Assembly: GCA_021292105.1 (NCBI GenBank)
Contig: CM037867.1
Span: 39,105,771 to 39,169,770, forward strand
Direction: 5' to 3'
Origin: Anadara kagoshimensis
Lineage: Eukaryota > Mollusca > Bivalvia > Arcoida > Arcidae
Length of the DNA stretch: 64,000 nt
The position numbers and the translations under genes were made by a program. Position 1 is the stretch's first letter. Each line of letters opens with the position of its first letter. Shown here piece by piece: positions 15,301 to 23,260 of the stretch. The notes under the pieces were generated by a model that did no database searches, had not been told where the DNA came from, and worked only from the letters and a program-made list of their open reading frames with translations.

Positions 15301-18300
15301 TTTGAAAATTTTTCGTATCAAGTTAATTATCTTGCATTTTGGATTATATTCTATAATTTACTATTTTATGAAAGTTATGCCTAAAACAAAACTTTGTATA
15401 GTTATTTGGCATTTTACAACAAACATGAACAAATGCCAATATGGTATTTTGGAAAACACTTTATATACCCCTTCCCTTTTGCTGACATATCCAGAATTTT
15501 GTCAGCATTTGCCTTTGTAGAAAAGGCATCATAATTGAACAACTAAGATACAGGTATTTTGGAAGAGTTTTAGAGTGTTGCAGACTAAATTACGCTGTGG
15601 TTATAGGAAAAGATTGCAAGGATTGATTTCTCACATCAAGTTGGCATGCCAGTGTCCAAAGTGTAGTACAAACATGTAAAGCGTTTAAAAATTTGAATAA
15701 TTTTGGCAGCACAAAAATAACAAGTATTGCTTGTTTTAGATTTTGGATATGACAACAAATGAATTTGAGATGCTGGCCAACCATCTTGGTCATGATGTGA
15801 AAACCCACAAGGAAAATTATAGGTTGAGCCATTCAACAGTAGAACTTACAAAGGTAAATGTATATTGACCACAGTTAATTTCTATTAAGAACATTATCCA
15901 TATTCCAATAGTTTTATCATTGAAAAGTTTTAAAAATGTATATTTGGGCTTGGTTGAGACCAAAGTTGTGTCATCGGTAGTTTTCTCGAAAGCTTTGCTT
16001 GTGTGGGTATGCAATATAATACTATACCACTTCTTTGCTAATGCTTACTTATTTTCTTTTAACCATTGAAACTGGCTGAATTTATTCCGATTGTCTGTTG
16101 TGATGTAAGGATGCTGACATTTGCCAATGAGGCTCTTTGGTCAAAGATCAACTGATGGTCTTTTGAAGTTAACGATCAATGATAAGTGATTTGCATCTGG
16201 ATTTTTACAAGTATATTTCCACACCTGTATATGTAAATCTCTGCATGGGAACAATAAAATTTATCAAATTTGCACTTAATCTGAAGTAGATGCAAAAAGT
16301 ATTTTTGCATACATGCGGAAATATTTATGTTATTTCCTAGCATCTAACGAAAATTTCCAAAGAATCGTATGATAAATATGTCAGTCAAATCTTGTGTTAT
16401 TGCTTTCCTTTTGTTATTATTTGTTCTATGGTGAGTTGGCATCATTCAATTCATTAATTCAATTTACATCTGAATTACAGGTCTCTCATTTACTTCTTGC
16501 TGTTGAAAGTGGGCAAGTTAATAAATGGAAAGGGAAAAAATTAGAGGACATCACCTTAGATGGTATTTACTCTATAATACTTTACATACATTGTATATTT
16601 TCTCATTGTGGCAGGAGGTAACTGGTGTTGGTCTGTTCATAATTCTTACCAATCAGAGTTAAGAATTTTATTTTCTTCCACATTTGCCTTTTAAAGAACA
16701 ATTACTTCAAGCCTAGTAACTAGGTAAATTTTTAGCCAGGTTTTCGTAGAAACCTGGTTCTTAGATTAACGAATGTTGGCAGGTGTGCAGGCGGGTGGAG
16801 GGCAACATCAAATTGGTTTCTGGATGATAACTAACAAATTTTTTTCAAAATAACTTTGTATGTGAATACATAGTAACAGATTTTGGTTAGGATTACTTTT
16901 GGGGTCAGTGTGTCAAAGGTCAAGGTCACATAGGCTGAAAAATCTTAAAAAGTTGTTTTTCAGTTATGAAATAGTTATTCAGTGTAAGTTAAGTGTGGAG
17001 ATAAAAAGTAAATTCTGGGTTGTATGGCATTTATCTATAGAATCTTATAGGTGGTTATTTTTCAGACTTGTGTAGGAAATTTACCAGTTACATGTACTTC
17101 TGGAAGGTAGCAAGTCTGTATAGTTAGTATGGATCACAAAGCCTCACACCTGAAGTACAAGTTCGAGCCACAGCGAAGACAAATTATTTCATGTGGGAAG
17201 ATTTAATTTATCCTAGGTTGTTGGTTTACTCTGGACACTGGTTTTCTCTACACCCCCCTCCAAAAAATATACTGCCCCTATATTCATGAGTGAAATAATC
17301 TTGAAGAGATGTAAAACACCAATAAAAAATCCATTTAAAATACCAAAACATGAATATAAAAACACCAAGACTCACTGATATGGATTTTTCTTGTCAATAT
17401 AACCCCACCAGATGCTTCTGATAGATCAAATTTTCAATGTTGTCTAATTTAAAACAACATTTTGACATTCATATTCACATATATATTTCACACAAGTATT
17501 TAAAGAATAAATTAGTTTGTTTTCTTTCTTTTGATAGAGATATATTCATTTACATAAGTACATTAAAAACCATGTAGTGACATTAAATCAGCATGTTGGT
17601 TACTTTGGACACATGGTCTAATTCTTATCACTGTCTAAATGTGAGTTTGAATTTTGCTAAGTATGGATAAAAATTTGATTTTATTTTTCCTGTTTGTATT
17701 GGAAACCAATTTGCAAGTTATGCTTTGCCACAGTGGTTGCACTCAGACTTTTATCTAATAAAACTGGCATGTCTATTAATGTGCCCAATGTATTGTATTG
17801 TGTTATTCTGCCATGGTCGGTTGGTTGGTTGCCTGTTGTTTTATGTCATCAGTAATCTTTCAGCCTTTTGTGACGAAATCAAGTTTTTACTTATCTCAGG
17901 ATTAGTCTTCATATTTTCTTGTGGTAATGAGTTTGTGCTTTGTATTAGTGTGCACTGATGACAACTATTTTGGTGTTAGTTCACAAAAGCATTGCCAAGA
18001 TATACACAACACCCCACTCGGTCACATTATACTGACAACAACGGTCACATTAAACTGACAACAAGCCAGTCAGTAAAGAAAAAGTAAGGGAAATTCCAAC
18101 TCACAGTGGTGAGAGACCTTGGGTTTGAAGACTAACGTCTTAACCCCTCGACCACAACAGCCCTTTATTCAGCCATGGTGTGCTTATTATTAATACAAGA
18201 CTGATATTTGATTTGCTATGTAGCTTCTTGATCTCTCCTAGTGCCATCTTGTAGTAATCAACTTTAATGTTGGATCATTACTTAATTTTTTATGTCACTA

Positions 18301-20013
18301 ACATATCTGGTAGTCTTTATTATTTCCCAAATAAGAGACATTGCATATTTGTGATGATCAATGTTTCATTTTCTTGCAATAGGTCTATAATGGTTTAGGT
18401 AGACATGTTCTGAATACTGATGTTCACTTTTCTATTATTTTGAAAGAATTACCAGTAGTTTACGAAGAGGGAGATGTAGAAGTTGATGAAGAGATGGATG
18501 TAGAGGTTGACAAAGAGGATGTAGAGGAAATGATAGAACAACAGGGATGCTCAGGTGACACAAATGAAGGTAGTTATACTGGTATATGGTGACAAAAGAT
18601 TATGTTAAACTAAATGCTGATAGCATATTCTGTGGATGTTTAATGACATCATTCACATGATGTTTTTAGGGTGATTTTTCCTTTAAATGGCCCTTGGTGT
18701 AGTTTATTGTCTATGTAGTATATTATTTACATGGACTATCTAGTCATTGTGCAGACCTTTGCTTTTTTGTGTTTCCTTCTGGATGATGGAGCTGGAGCTG
18801 GGTGCTATGGTTGGTAGTTGAGGTGGTGCTGCTGCTTGTACATCTTTGCTTTTGTTGATTTCATCAGTCTGTTGCTGGAGCAGTGATGTGCGGCTGTCTT
18901 CGCGCTTCTACTTACGTTATTTGATGTTGAGCTGTTTCTTTTTGTGCATCGCTTATCACCTGATGTAGGTATTGCGACCACTGGTTTGCAATGGTATGCT
19001 TTGGTTGCATGGTTGGAGATGGTAATGGTGCTGGTAGGTTTAATTTCCAAACAGGTGCTGGAACCTTTTTCTTCTTTCTTACTGTCTGTGTCTTTGCCTT
19101 GATCTTTGACTTTTTCAATCACCACTGGAGCTGGCTGGGTGGTCTGTGCTAGTTCCTGCTGTTCTTTCCTTTTTCTCCAGCAGGATTTATTCTGCCAGAG
19201 AGTTGATGGTGACTTATTTTTTCGTTTTAACAGCAGTTTCCAGCTGGATTGTTCGGATTAATCCTGGTCCCCCTGGCCTTTTTGGTCCATACTAAGCTGA
19301 CAATGTATTTTCCCATGTCTTCCTTCAGGGAGAAGGTAACCAGTAGTTCCTTTAGTTAGCATGCTATTTAGCAGGCAGTTGAAAGCTGGAGGCAGGTTGG
19401 CTACACAAAGGTCATTGTTCATATCTGCACCTTCCAAGCTGTAGAACTGTGTAGAATTCCCGTTTACAGATGTGATATTAGGTCAATTTTATACAGTATA
19501 ACAATCTTGGGTCTTTGCTAAGACATATATATAAACTTTACATCCCCTTTGTCATAATTGCAATTTTCATTGGAGAGGTTTTTTTTCTCGATAAAATCAG
19601 ATGTATATGTTTGGTCCAAATTGATTTTGAGTTTAAAATTGTACTTTGTGGTGCAAGAAATAGAATCAGTCAAAATTTTTTCCCTATCTTGACCACAGTT
19701 TGTGGTAGATTCTATAATCTAATATAATTATGTACATACACTTACCATATCTTGTAAAAAAGGAAACATCACTGTAATTCTAACTCTAATTTCTAATATA
19801 CTTTTAGGACAGCCAAAAAGAAAACGATGGACACCAGAAGAAACCAATGTATTGCGTAAAAAATTCAAGATGTATTTGGACAATACAAAAAATATAAGCA
19901 TCCACCGTGCTGATCTTATAGAAGTGCAAAAGACCTGTCCTTCTCTTCAATTGCGAACTCTGGCACAGATACGAGCAAAGCTGAACAACATAAAGCTTGG
20001 GAAATCAACATAG
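139..20013 (+). CDS. Multi-exon gene: SET domain, 8-aa repeat, zinc fingers, Crypton-like recombinase, SANT (exon chain)
   Basis: This spans a chain of exons on one strand whose splice phases all agree: 139-319, 1194-1386, 2151-2302, 6306-6355, 9994-14108, 14780-15059, 15740-15853, 16481-16562, 18447-18569 and 19808-20013 (TAG). The 5' start lies before the window, because the first exon opens with the last two bases of a codon. From N to C the product would have a KMT5A-like SET domain, a long Q/P/T/D repeat, a basic NLS-like stretch, a CCHH and a CCHC finger-like motif, a helical core-binding region, a tyrosine-recombinase catalytic domain and a Myb/SANT-like domain. The exons from 9994 onward belong together with high confidence. 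The join 6355|9994 (C plus AG gives Gln) has a good acceptor but a modest donor (GTGACA). The alternative is two genes, the SET gene stopping at 6382. Function is probably chromatin-associated, by inference only. Confidence 0.6.
320..1193 (+). other. Intron between SET exons A and B
   Basis: The donor is GTAATT at 320 and the acceptor TTGTGCTTGCAG ends at 1193. No coding exon, RNA gene or clear mobile element was seen inside. The open stretches here lack recognisable motifs. Confidence 0.6.
1194..1386 (+). CDS. SET domain exon B (post-SET half, YDYGD motif)
   Basis: The acceptor GCTTGCAG ends at 1193 and the donor GTAAAT starts at 1387. Joined to exon A it reads CIDATNMCGRAG, then LVNDSDKDANC, then a DGRCHLAIFAKADIDIGAEL run ending LLYDYGDATN. 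In KMT5A the equivalent elements are C-V-D-A-T, R-L-I-N-H-S, hydrophobic strands and E-E-L-L-Y-D-Y-G-D. The catalytic-site tyrosine of YDYGD is present. The usual N-H-S SAM-contact motif is N-D-S here, so the His is replaced by Asp. The exon ends in phase 0. Confidence 0.88.
1387..2150 (+). other. Intron with SINE-like relic
   Basis: Bases of roughly 1600-1790 contain the string ACTCCGACTTCCTCCAACAT followed by a TGTGTGAAATAATCTTGAA tail. The same layout recurs near 6110-6220, 17190-17330, 36240-36350 and 54690-54800, which marks a dispersed SINE-like family. Nothing else is recognised. Confidence 0.45.
2151..2302 (+). CDS. Exon C, downstream of the SET domain
   Basis: The acceptor TTATTTACAG ends at 2150 and the donor GTGAGT starts at 2303. 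Phase 0 at the start gives 50 codons plus two bases, including NNNERDAMLEKYMWAKLPGI and later YEDQKQANVYCLADDRK. No family is recognised. The clean open frame, splice sites and agreeing phases on both sides support it as the exon following the SET exons. Confidence 0.75.
2303..6305 (+). other. Long intron with SINE relics and microsatellite
   Basis: Within this intron 5228-5250 is a (TC)n run. tRNA-like SINE relics in reverse orientation lie near 5105-5190 and 5380-5465; the second has B-box-like TCGAACCCGGG with an upstream CTCTACTGACAAAGCTG that resembles a reversed A box. The segment 6110-6240 belongs to the CTCCACC/AATAATCTTGA family. A SAP-like open frame at 4530-4715 is listed separately. 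The remaining sequence shows nothing coding. Confidence 0.5.
4530..4715 (+). pseudogene. SAP-like motif open frame, intronic
   Basis: A 61-codon frame contains FATEQVNDLKSYLKSRGI followed by a run of LYLKNDLI and LAKELQLKNIDSESDY. The pattern (hydrophobic-x-x-L-K-x-Y-L-K-x-R-G-I, basic residue, L) is that of SAP-type DNA-binding helices, found at the N terminus of many invertebrate proteins of unknown function. It has no convincing splice acceptor and stops soon after the motif. It is therefore probably a stranded exon or pseudogene inside the SET gene intron, though a short real exon is not excluded. Confidence 0.3.
6306..6384 (+). CDS. Exon D: either terminal (TAA 6382) or spliced at 6355
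   Basis: The acceptor CCAACTACAG ends at 6305. AA from exon C plus G gives Lys, then HYLYPSIESVKIQPPT. Two endings are possible. Reading on gives RDMPTVYAI and a TAA at 6382-6384. Alternatively a donor GTGACA at 6356 leaves a single C, which joins AG at 9994 to form Gln and enters the repeat frame (QGTAVQHPQ). The second option explains why the repeat exon has a good acceptor and no start codon. Transcript data would decide. Confidence 0.6.
6385..9993 (+). other. Long intron or intergenic stretch
   Basis: It contains an (AAT)n run at about 7576-7603. It also has a dispersed repeat (about 8365-8600) that matches 23065-23250 over a run including AAAGGGACACATT and ATTGGGGCAATG(G/A)CCCAATAATATAT. 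The rest is AT-rich with no supported exon. A TACAGTAAAACCTA motif at about 6563 resembles the ends of the CAGTAAAAC elements seen further on. The pyrimidine tract before 9993 is the acceptor for the repeat exon. Confidence 0.5.
9994..14108 (+). CDS. Giant exon: 8-aa repeats, NLS, two zinc fingers, recombinase N-terminal region
   Basis: The acceptor CTTCCAG ends at 9993 and the donor GTAATT starts at 14109 after GACAG. First come about 100 units of the type DDIVQPTQ (10020-12410), then an acidic/serine region. A basic stretch KRKKGFTKRKRVKKP (about 12558-12602) looks like an NLS. YCTFCEKEISSKISRHLLTVH is a CCHH finger-like motif (about 12902-12964). CEYCKKFILRTSLWWHNRNC is a CCHC motif (about 13158-13217). 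A helical region follows and then LILF..RRRAEVKDL, the part that holds the first catalytic Arg in Crypton-like recombinases. The frame breaks twice: one A is missing in the repeat at about 12098-12101, and one A is missing from the A6 run near 13973-13978. Both are compensated by one base. Confidence 0.8.
10020..12410 (+). repeat. Coding minisatellite, 24-bp unit, about 100 copies
   Basis: The unit is GATGATATTGTACAACCTAC plus ACAA (24 bp, eight codons, DDIVQPTQ). Variants change D/E/G/N, I/M/L/V and Q/H. In-frame 9-bp insertions add extra QPT triplets near 10587, 10620, 11206 and 11343. A larger block with VQPLPDYIVQPTP, HPTKHNMVQPFHDI and VQPLQDDIA appears twice (about 10400-10560 and 10935-11080), which is a higher-order duplication. 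The multiple-of-three unit keeps all six frames mostly open, so the other long frames here are shadows. Confidence 0.95.
14109..14779 (+). other. Intron of recombinase gene
   Basis: The donor is GTAATT and the acceptor CTTTTTTTGTAG. No exon or mobile element was recognised inside. Confidence 0.6.
14780..15059 (+). CDS. Tyrosine recombinase domain exon (SxxR arginine)
   Basis: AG from the previous exon plus G gives Arg, then MDMVISAGKSRKNVNAYV, a segment with DAKSAIDLLIKFRKEVG, NPYIFARLNADTPFSGNTEM, and ITSTSLRKYIATVSQ before the donor GTATGT at 15060. In tyrosine recombinases the second catalytic Arg sits in an H-x-x-R motif. Here it is S-L-R-K (Arg codon 15032-15034), with Ser or Leu in the histidine region. 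The layout matches Crypton-like recombinases and the related metazoan proteins of unknown function. Confidence 0.82.
15060..15739 (+). other. Intron of recombinase gene
   Basis: Donor GTATGT, acceptor TTGTTTTAG. Nothing else was recognised. Confidence 0.55.
15740..15853 (+). CDS. Tyrosine recombinase catalytic exon (LGHD...Y)
   Basis: Thirty-eight codons in phase 0 read ILDMTTNEFEMLANHLGHD, then KTHKENYRLSHSTVELTK, and end at the donor GTAAAT. The L-G-H motif (His codon 15791-15793) and the tyrosine of ENYR (15818-15820) match the third catalytic residue and the nucleophile of tyrosine recombinases. The surrounding H-K-x-x-Y-R and S-T-V-E-L-x-K is typical of the uncharacterised Crypton-related proteins of fish, molluscs and corals. 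Confidence 0.85.
15854..16480 (+). other. Intron of recombinase gene
   Basis: Donor GTAAAT, acceptor GAATTACAG. No further feature was seen. Confidence 0.55.
16481..16562 (+). CDS. C-terminal helix exon after recombinase tyrosine
   Basis: Phase 0 gives VSHLLLAVESGQVNKWKGKK, then LEDITLDG, with a single base carried into the next exon at donor GTATTT. In related proteins an equivalent helix and a K-F/W-x-G-K-x-L-x-D-I motif follow the catalytic tyrosine. Confidence 0.8.
16563..18446 (+). other. Intron rich in dispersed repeats
   Basis: From about 16736 to 17090 lies a dispersed repeat that opens with the inverted pair AGCCAGGTTTT / AAACCTGGTT and ends in AAGGTCAAGGTCACATAGG. Bases of about 17100-17335 are a SINE-like copy with an AAGTTCGAGCC box and an AATAATCTTGAAGAGATG tail. 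Bases of about 17990-18175 are a reverse-oriented tRNA-derived SINE (reverse complement shows GTGGTCGAGGGGTTAAGACG and a CTTCAAACCC box). The acceptor TATTATTTTGAAAG ends at 18446. Confidence 0.5.
18447..18569 (+). CDS. Acidic linker exon
   Basis: G from the previous exon plus AA gives Glu, then LPVVYEEGDVEVDEEMDVEV, and later EDVEEMIEQQGCSGDTNE, before donor GTAGTT. It is strongly acidic and probably disordered. Phases of one at both ends match the exons on either side. Confidence 0.78.
18570..19807 (+). other. Intron carrying a decayed retroelement fragment on the opposite strand
   Basis: The donor GTAGTT follows 18569 and the acceptor ATACTTTTAG ends at 19807. The segment 18800-19460 holds an antisense coding remnant listed separately. 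The last 340 bases show nothing recognisable. Confidence 0.5.
18805..19460 (-). mobile_element. Decayed retroelement ORF1-like fragment
   Basis: Read on the minus strand, frames from about 19460 down to 18805 include KRKNKSPSTLWQNKSCWRKR near 19170-19230, followed by a Lys/Ser/Thr-rich tail. A K-N-K-S-P-S-T-L-W/R-R-D motif is common in ORF1-like proteins of invertebrate retroelements. The stretch has several stops and lies antisense within an intron. The family is not established; it is called by motif resemblance only. Confidence 0.35.
19808..20013 (+). CDS. Terminal exon: Myb/SANT-like domain
   Basis: G plus GA gives Gly, then QPKRKRWTPEETNVLRKKFK, a helix-rich middle with NISIHRADLIEVQKTCPSL, and LAQIRAKLNNIKLGKST with TAG at 20011-20013. 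The basic patch followed by R-W-T-P-E-E, a second helix, and a third helix with R-T-L-A-Q-I-R-A-K-L is the layout of Myb/SANT-type DNA-binding domains that end several Crypton-related invertebrate proteins. It is a natural end for the protein. Confidence 0.85.
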
Positions 20014-21674
20014 ATTTTAGCTCACCTGAGCGGAAGGCTCACATGATCTTTTCTGATCAAAATTTGTCTTGTTGTTGTTGTGAACTTTTACATTTTCCAC
20101 TTCTACGCTAAAACTACTGAACAGATTTCAATGAAACTTGGTATATTTGGGCCGGTGCATTTCAGATTTGTTTGTGGTGTTGCTATTGTAACAAAAACTA
20201 GGTCACAGTGACCTAGGGGTGCAAAAATCTTTAAAAATCTTTTTCTCCAAAAGCCATGATGAGAGAAAAAATCTGATGTGATATTTGGGTTCTCTGGGGT
20301 CTTAAGACTATAAATTGTTCATTTCATAAAATTTGTTTGAGAAATAGGTTACACATTTTTGCGTTAAATTTTGAAAAATTCTTGAACTGGCTTAAAATTT
20401 TTGTAACTTGATTATTTAAACAGATAATGACATGTATACATGGAAATAATATGTAAAAAATACTAGGGCCAAACTCAAAGACTTAAAATGTTAATTTTCT
20501 CAAATGTGACACATTCTTAAAATGGATAGACATAAGATATATGCATGTGAAAGTTGTAGAAACTTAATGAAGAATACTTAGACCACATTACAATGCATGG
20601 GAGTTCAAAGGGTGATAAGTTTAATTTAGCCCACATGTAGGAAGTGCAGAAGGGCTTCTTCTGTTCTACCCCTCCGTGTCTGCATTAGTTCCCAATGTTA
20701 AGTTGTTGGGGTAAACTTTATAAAATGAAGTTTATTGATCTAGATTTGCAGGTGAATGTGCAGGAAATCATAAAGAATACTTGAGTTAAGTTTCAAGGTC
20801 ATGAGGTCAAAGGTCATTGAGGATTCAAAGTCTGTTAACATCAGTTTTTATATGTGTATTATTTTACATTTGATTTACTCAACTTGAGAAAATTGTCCTC
20901 TATAAAAAGGATCTACTGTTTGGTTTGAACACAAATTATGCATGGCAATATTATTTTCTTGTTGATGAAATAAAGGACCTTAAACATACAATTATTATGT
21001 TTTTTTGTTGGTGGCAATGGCAAAATCTAAATGAATTGTTTTCATATTTTCAGTTCCTAACAATCAGTCCATAACAACAAGTATTGTCTTGCCTTTTAAG
21101 AAAAAAGAAGACATTAGAGTTACTGTTTCGAGGATTTTAAATTTAAATGAAAAAGTAAAGTTTTGCATTTAACTCTTGATTTTCCAAAGGTATAGGAGCT
21201 GCATGGACCAAACCTGACAAAAAGTACCTTAGGTGGTTTCCTCCCCACCCCAGTTTCTTTTTGTTTCTAACTCCCCACCACACCTCTTTTACATGTGCCT
21301 CAAGGTGAAACAAATCATTCTGCAGAATTCTTGTGTGTAGCTTACAATTTTTATTTACATGTATTCAATGCTGTAATAATAATATATATATATATATATT
21401 ATGTACAAATGTTTCTATTTTGAAACTGATAAATATAGCAGAACATCACTTTCTCAATCTCCATGTATTGCTCTTGAATTGCAACACTGGAGGAGTCCTT
21501 TTTGTCCCAAACAAGATCATTGCAATTATATCGAGATGTCACCAGTTATAGGTGAAGTGACAAAAATTTGTACTAGTGCTTCGCATTTATAGCTTATGCA
21601 AAGAGGGATCTTCATCTGCCGCACCTTTAGTGACACAGAACCTTAGTTTTTAAGGTCTGATCTAAAAGATCAGA
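20014..21674. other. 3' flank with dispersed repeat; no gene
   Basis: At about 20022-20330 is a dispersed repeat beginning AGCTCACCTGAGCGGAAGGC and running through AAAACTACTGAACAGATTTC and AGGTCACAGTGACCTAGG, a repeat class common in mollusc DNA. A further AAGGTCATGAGGTCAAAGGTC tract lies near 20795. A short (TA)n is at 21383-21400. No coding exon was supported. Confidence 0.55.
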
Positions 21675-21929
21675 CCCCGGTTTCACAATCATTCCTTAGC
21701 TAAGATTTCCCTTAACTTAAATCATTCAAAATTTCAAATCTTTATAATTTTGTTAAATTTCAAGATATTGAGGAAATTAAGGTGTCATTTTTAAGATCAC
21801 TTCTAGATTAAAAGATTTGCAATTTAGTTTTGACAAAAATATTCACTGGTAGTTCCAAAAGAGATTACAAAAATTTGCTTAATTTAAGTTAAGGAAAATC
21901 TTAGCTTAGGAATGATTGTGAAACTGGGG
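21675..21929. mobile_element. MITE copy 1, TIR CCCCGGTTTCACAATCATTC
   Basis: About 255 bp bounded by inverted ends. The left end is CCCCGGTTTCACAATCATTC then CTTAGCTAAGATTT. The right end is the reverse complement with few mismatches (AAATCTTAGCTTAGGAATGA... GTGAAACTGGGG). A second copy lies at 35131-35385 in reverse orientation. There is no coding capacity, so it is a non-autonomous DNA element. Confidence 0.8.
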
Positions 21930-22085
21930 CCAGTTGTTATTACCTCTAAATTAAAGGCGGATGACCCTTCAGTAAGCAATAACTTTCGATTTTAACATCT
22001 TAAAAATGACGTGGCTAGTAATCGAACTCAAAACCTCCCGTTCTTGAATTGGACACTCCAACCATTACGCTACCAAGAGTGAATG

Positions 22086-22410
22086 GAGTAATGGTGTTTA
22101 ACGTCCCAGTCAAGAATATTTCACTTACATTGAGACATTGCCAGCTATAGGCGAAGGTGCAGAAATTTTGCCTGTGCGTTGCCCTAATGGCATTATACAG
22201 CAGGGTTCTTTATCATGCCACGCCTACCGTGACACGGAACCTCGTTTATTTTAAGTTCCCATCTGAAAGAACTGACTTTCGTTTCGTAATGCTGAGTGCT
22301 TGGCGAAAGAGCAGTCACTACCCACTCTCAAGTCGTGGGTCAGACCCGGCCGGGTTCGAACCCACGACCTCCCACTTACGGAGTGAGCACTCTACCAACT
22401 GAGCTACTGC
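22086..22410 (-). mobile_element. tRNA-derived SINE, family A, near full length
   Basis: The minus strand reads GTAGCTCAGTTGGTAGAGTG (A box), then GTGGGTTCGAACCC (B box), then a body with GACTGCTCTTTCGCCAAGCA, and a tail AGTCAAGAATATTTCACTTA in reverse. The same body recurs at 46583, 50605, 58124, 62639 (plus) and 42348, 63352 (minus). The tRNA-like head and Pol III boxes define a SINE. It is not a functional tRNA gene. Confidence 0.85.
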
Positions 22411-22844
22411 AATGGTTACGCTACCAAGACACATTGAGGAGTCGCAACTTTATTATGATTGAATATTCTAGGTGTTTTGTTCTGTAAACTCTTGTCTTTA
22501 ATGTGAAATTTAAGTGATGTCCCTATTCCCAATAAAGTGGCAAGTAATTGGCAGGTTTTTTTTAAACAGAAAAATATGTGGATCGTGTTAACTTTCATTT
22601 GAACCCACGCATCAAAATTAACAGGCAGTGATCATCAAAAGTCCACAACTGAGTTGGCTTCATGCACAGATTAAACATTATGAAAGTGAATTCCTCAAGT
22701 TTTAGCAATATAGGAATCGTCCTTTCCGTCCATTCATCTAGTCCTGCTAACACCTCCAATACTATAAGACTTAATGCAACGAAACTTAACACACGTGGTC
22801 AATGATGTGTAGCTGTGCATCCGCGGGTCACTTTAAGGTGCTAC

Positions 22845-23060
22845 TCACTTGGGTTGGTACACAACAGAAAATCATACCACACCCCTTGTCATTCTGACAC
22901 AGGGTGAACCAGTTGTTACTCTTGTCCTGCTAATGCCAAGAACCAGACAAGGGAGCCTTATCTCGAATCTTAAAAGTCTTTCTTGTGTATGATCCAGACT
23001 GGGCTCAATCCATAACCTTTTGTACTCGAGGATGACTCTACCACTGCGGTTTTACATTGA
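22845..23060 (-). mobile_element. SINE-like relic, second family
   Basis: It has a degenerate tRNA-like head at the right end (reverse complement contains a box like TGGGCTCAATCC inverted) and a body with CATTCTGACACAGGGTGAACC. It resembles the copy at 17990-18175 (CGGTCACATTATACTGACA). It is diverged. Confidence 0.4.
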
Positions 23061-23064
23061 GTAT

Positions 23065-23260
23065 AATGAAAATGAACATTAAAAACACAAACCATAGTCA
23101 AAGGGACACATTCCCTTCAAATAGTCGCAATAAACAGAATTATTGGTGGGGAATCCAACAGTATATTTTATAGATAGCACTATTGGGGCAATGACCCAAT
23201 AATATATATAGCATTTTTGAGTTTACTCGATACATATGCTTCACTACACTAGTACATTGT
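23065..23260. repeat. Dispersed repeat with ATTGGG(G)C / GACCCAAT motifs
   Basis: The segment matches 8365-8600 (AAAGGGACACATT, GGAATCCAACAGTATATTTT, AATGACCCAATAATATAT). Its right part, from TAGATAGCACTATTGGGGC to TACTACAGTGTTTGGGTGGT, is repeated at 23513-23625 within the minisatellite. Related ATTGGGTC/GACCCAAT motifs occur at 33785-34260. Confidence 0.7.

Noticed and set aside
18850-18885. CTGATGA on the minus strand near 18870 as another hammerhead
   Set aside because: No following GAAA box or paired stems are present within the required distance.
22296-22487. tRNA gene-like boxes at about 22330-22410 and similar sites
   Set aside because: They are heads of SINE copies that share one body and tail. 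The acceptor stems do not close, so they are not tRNA genes.
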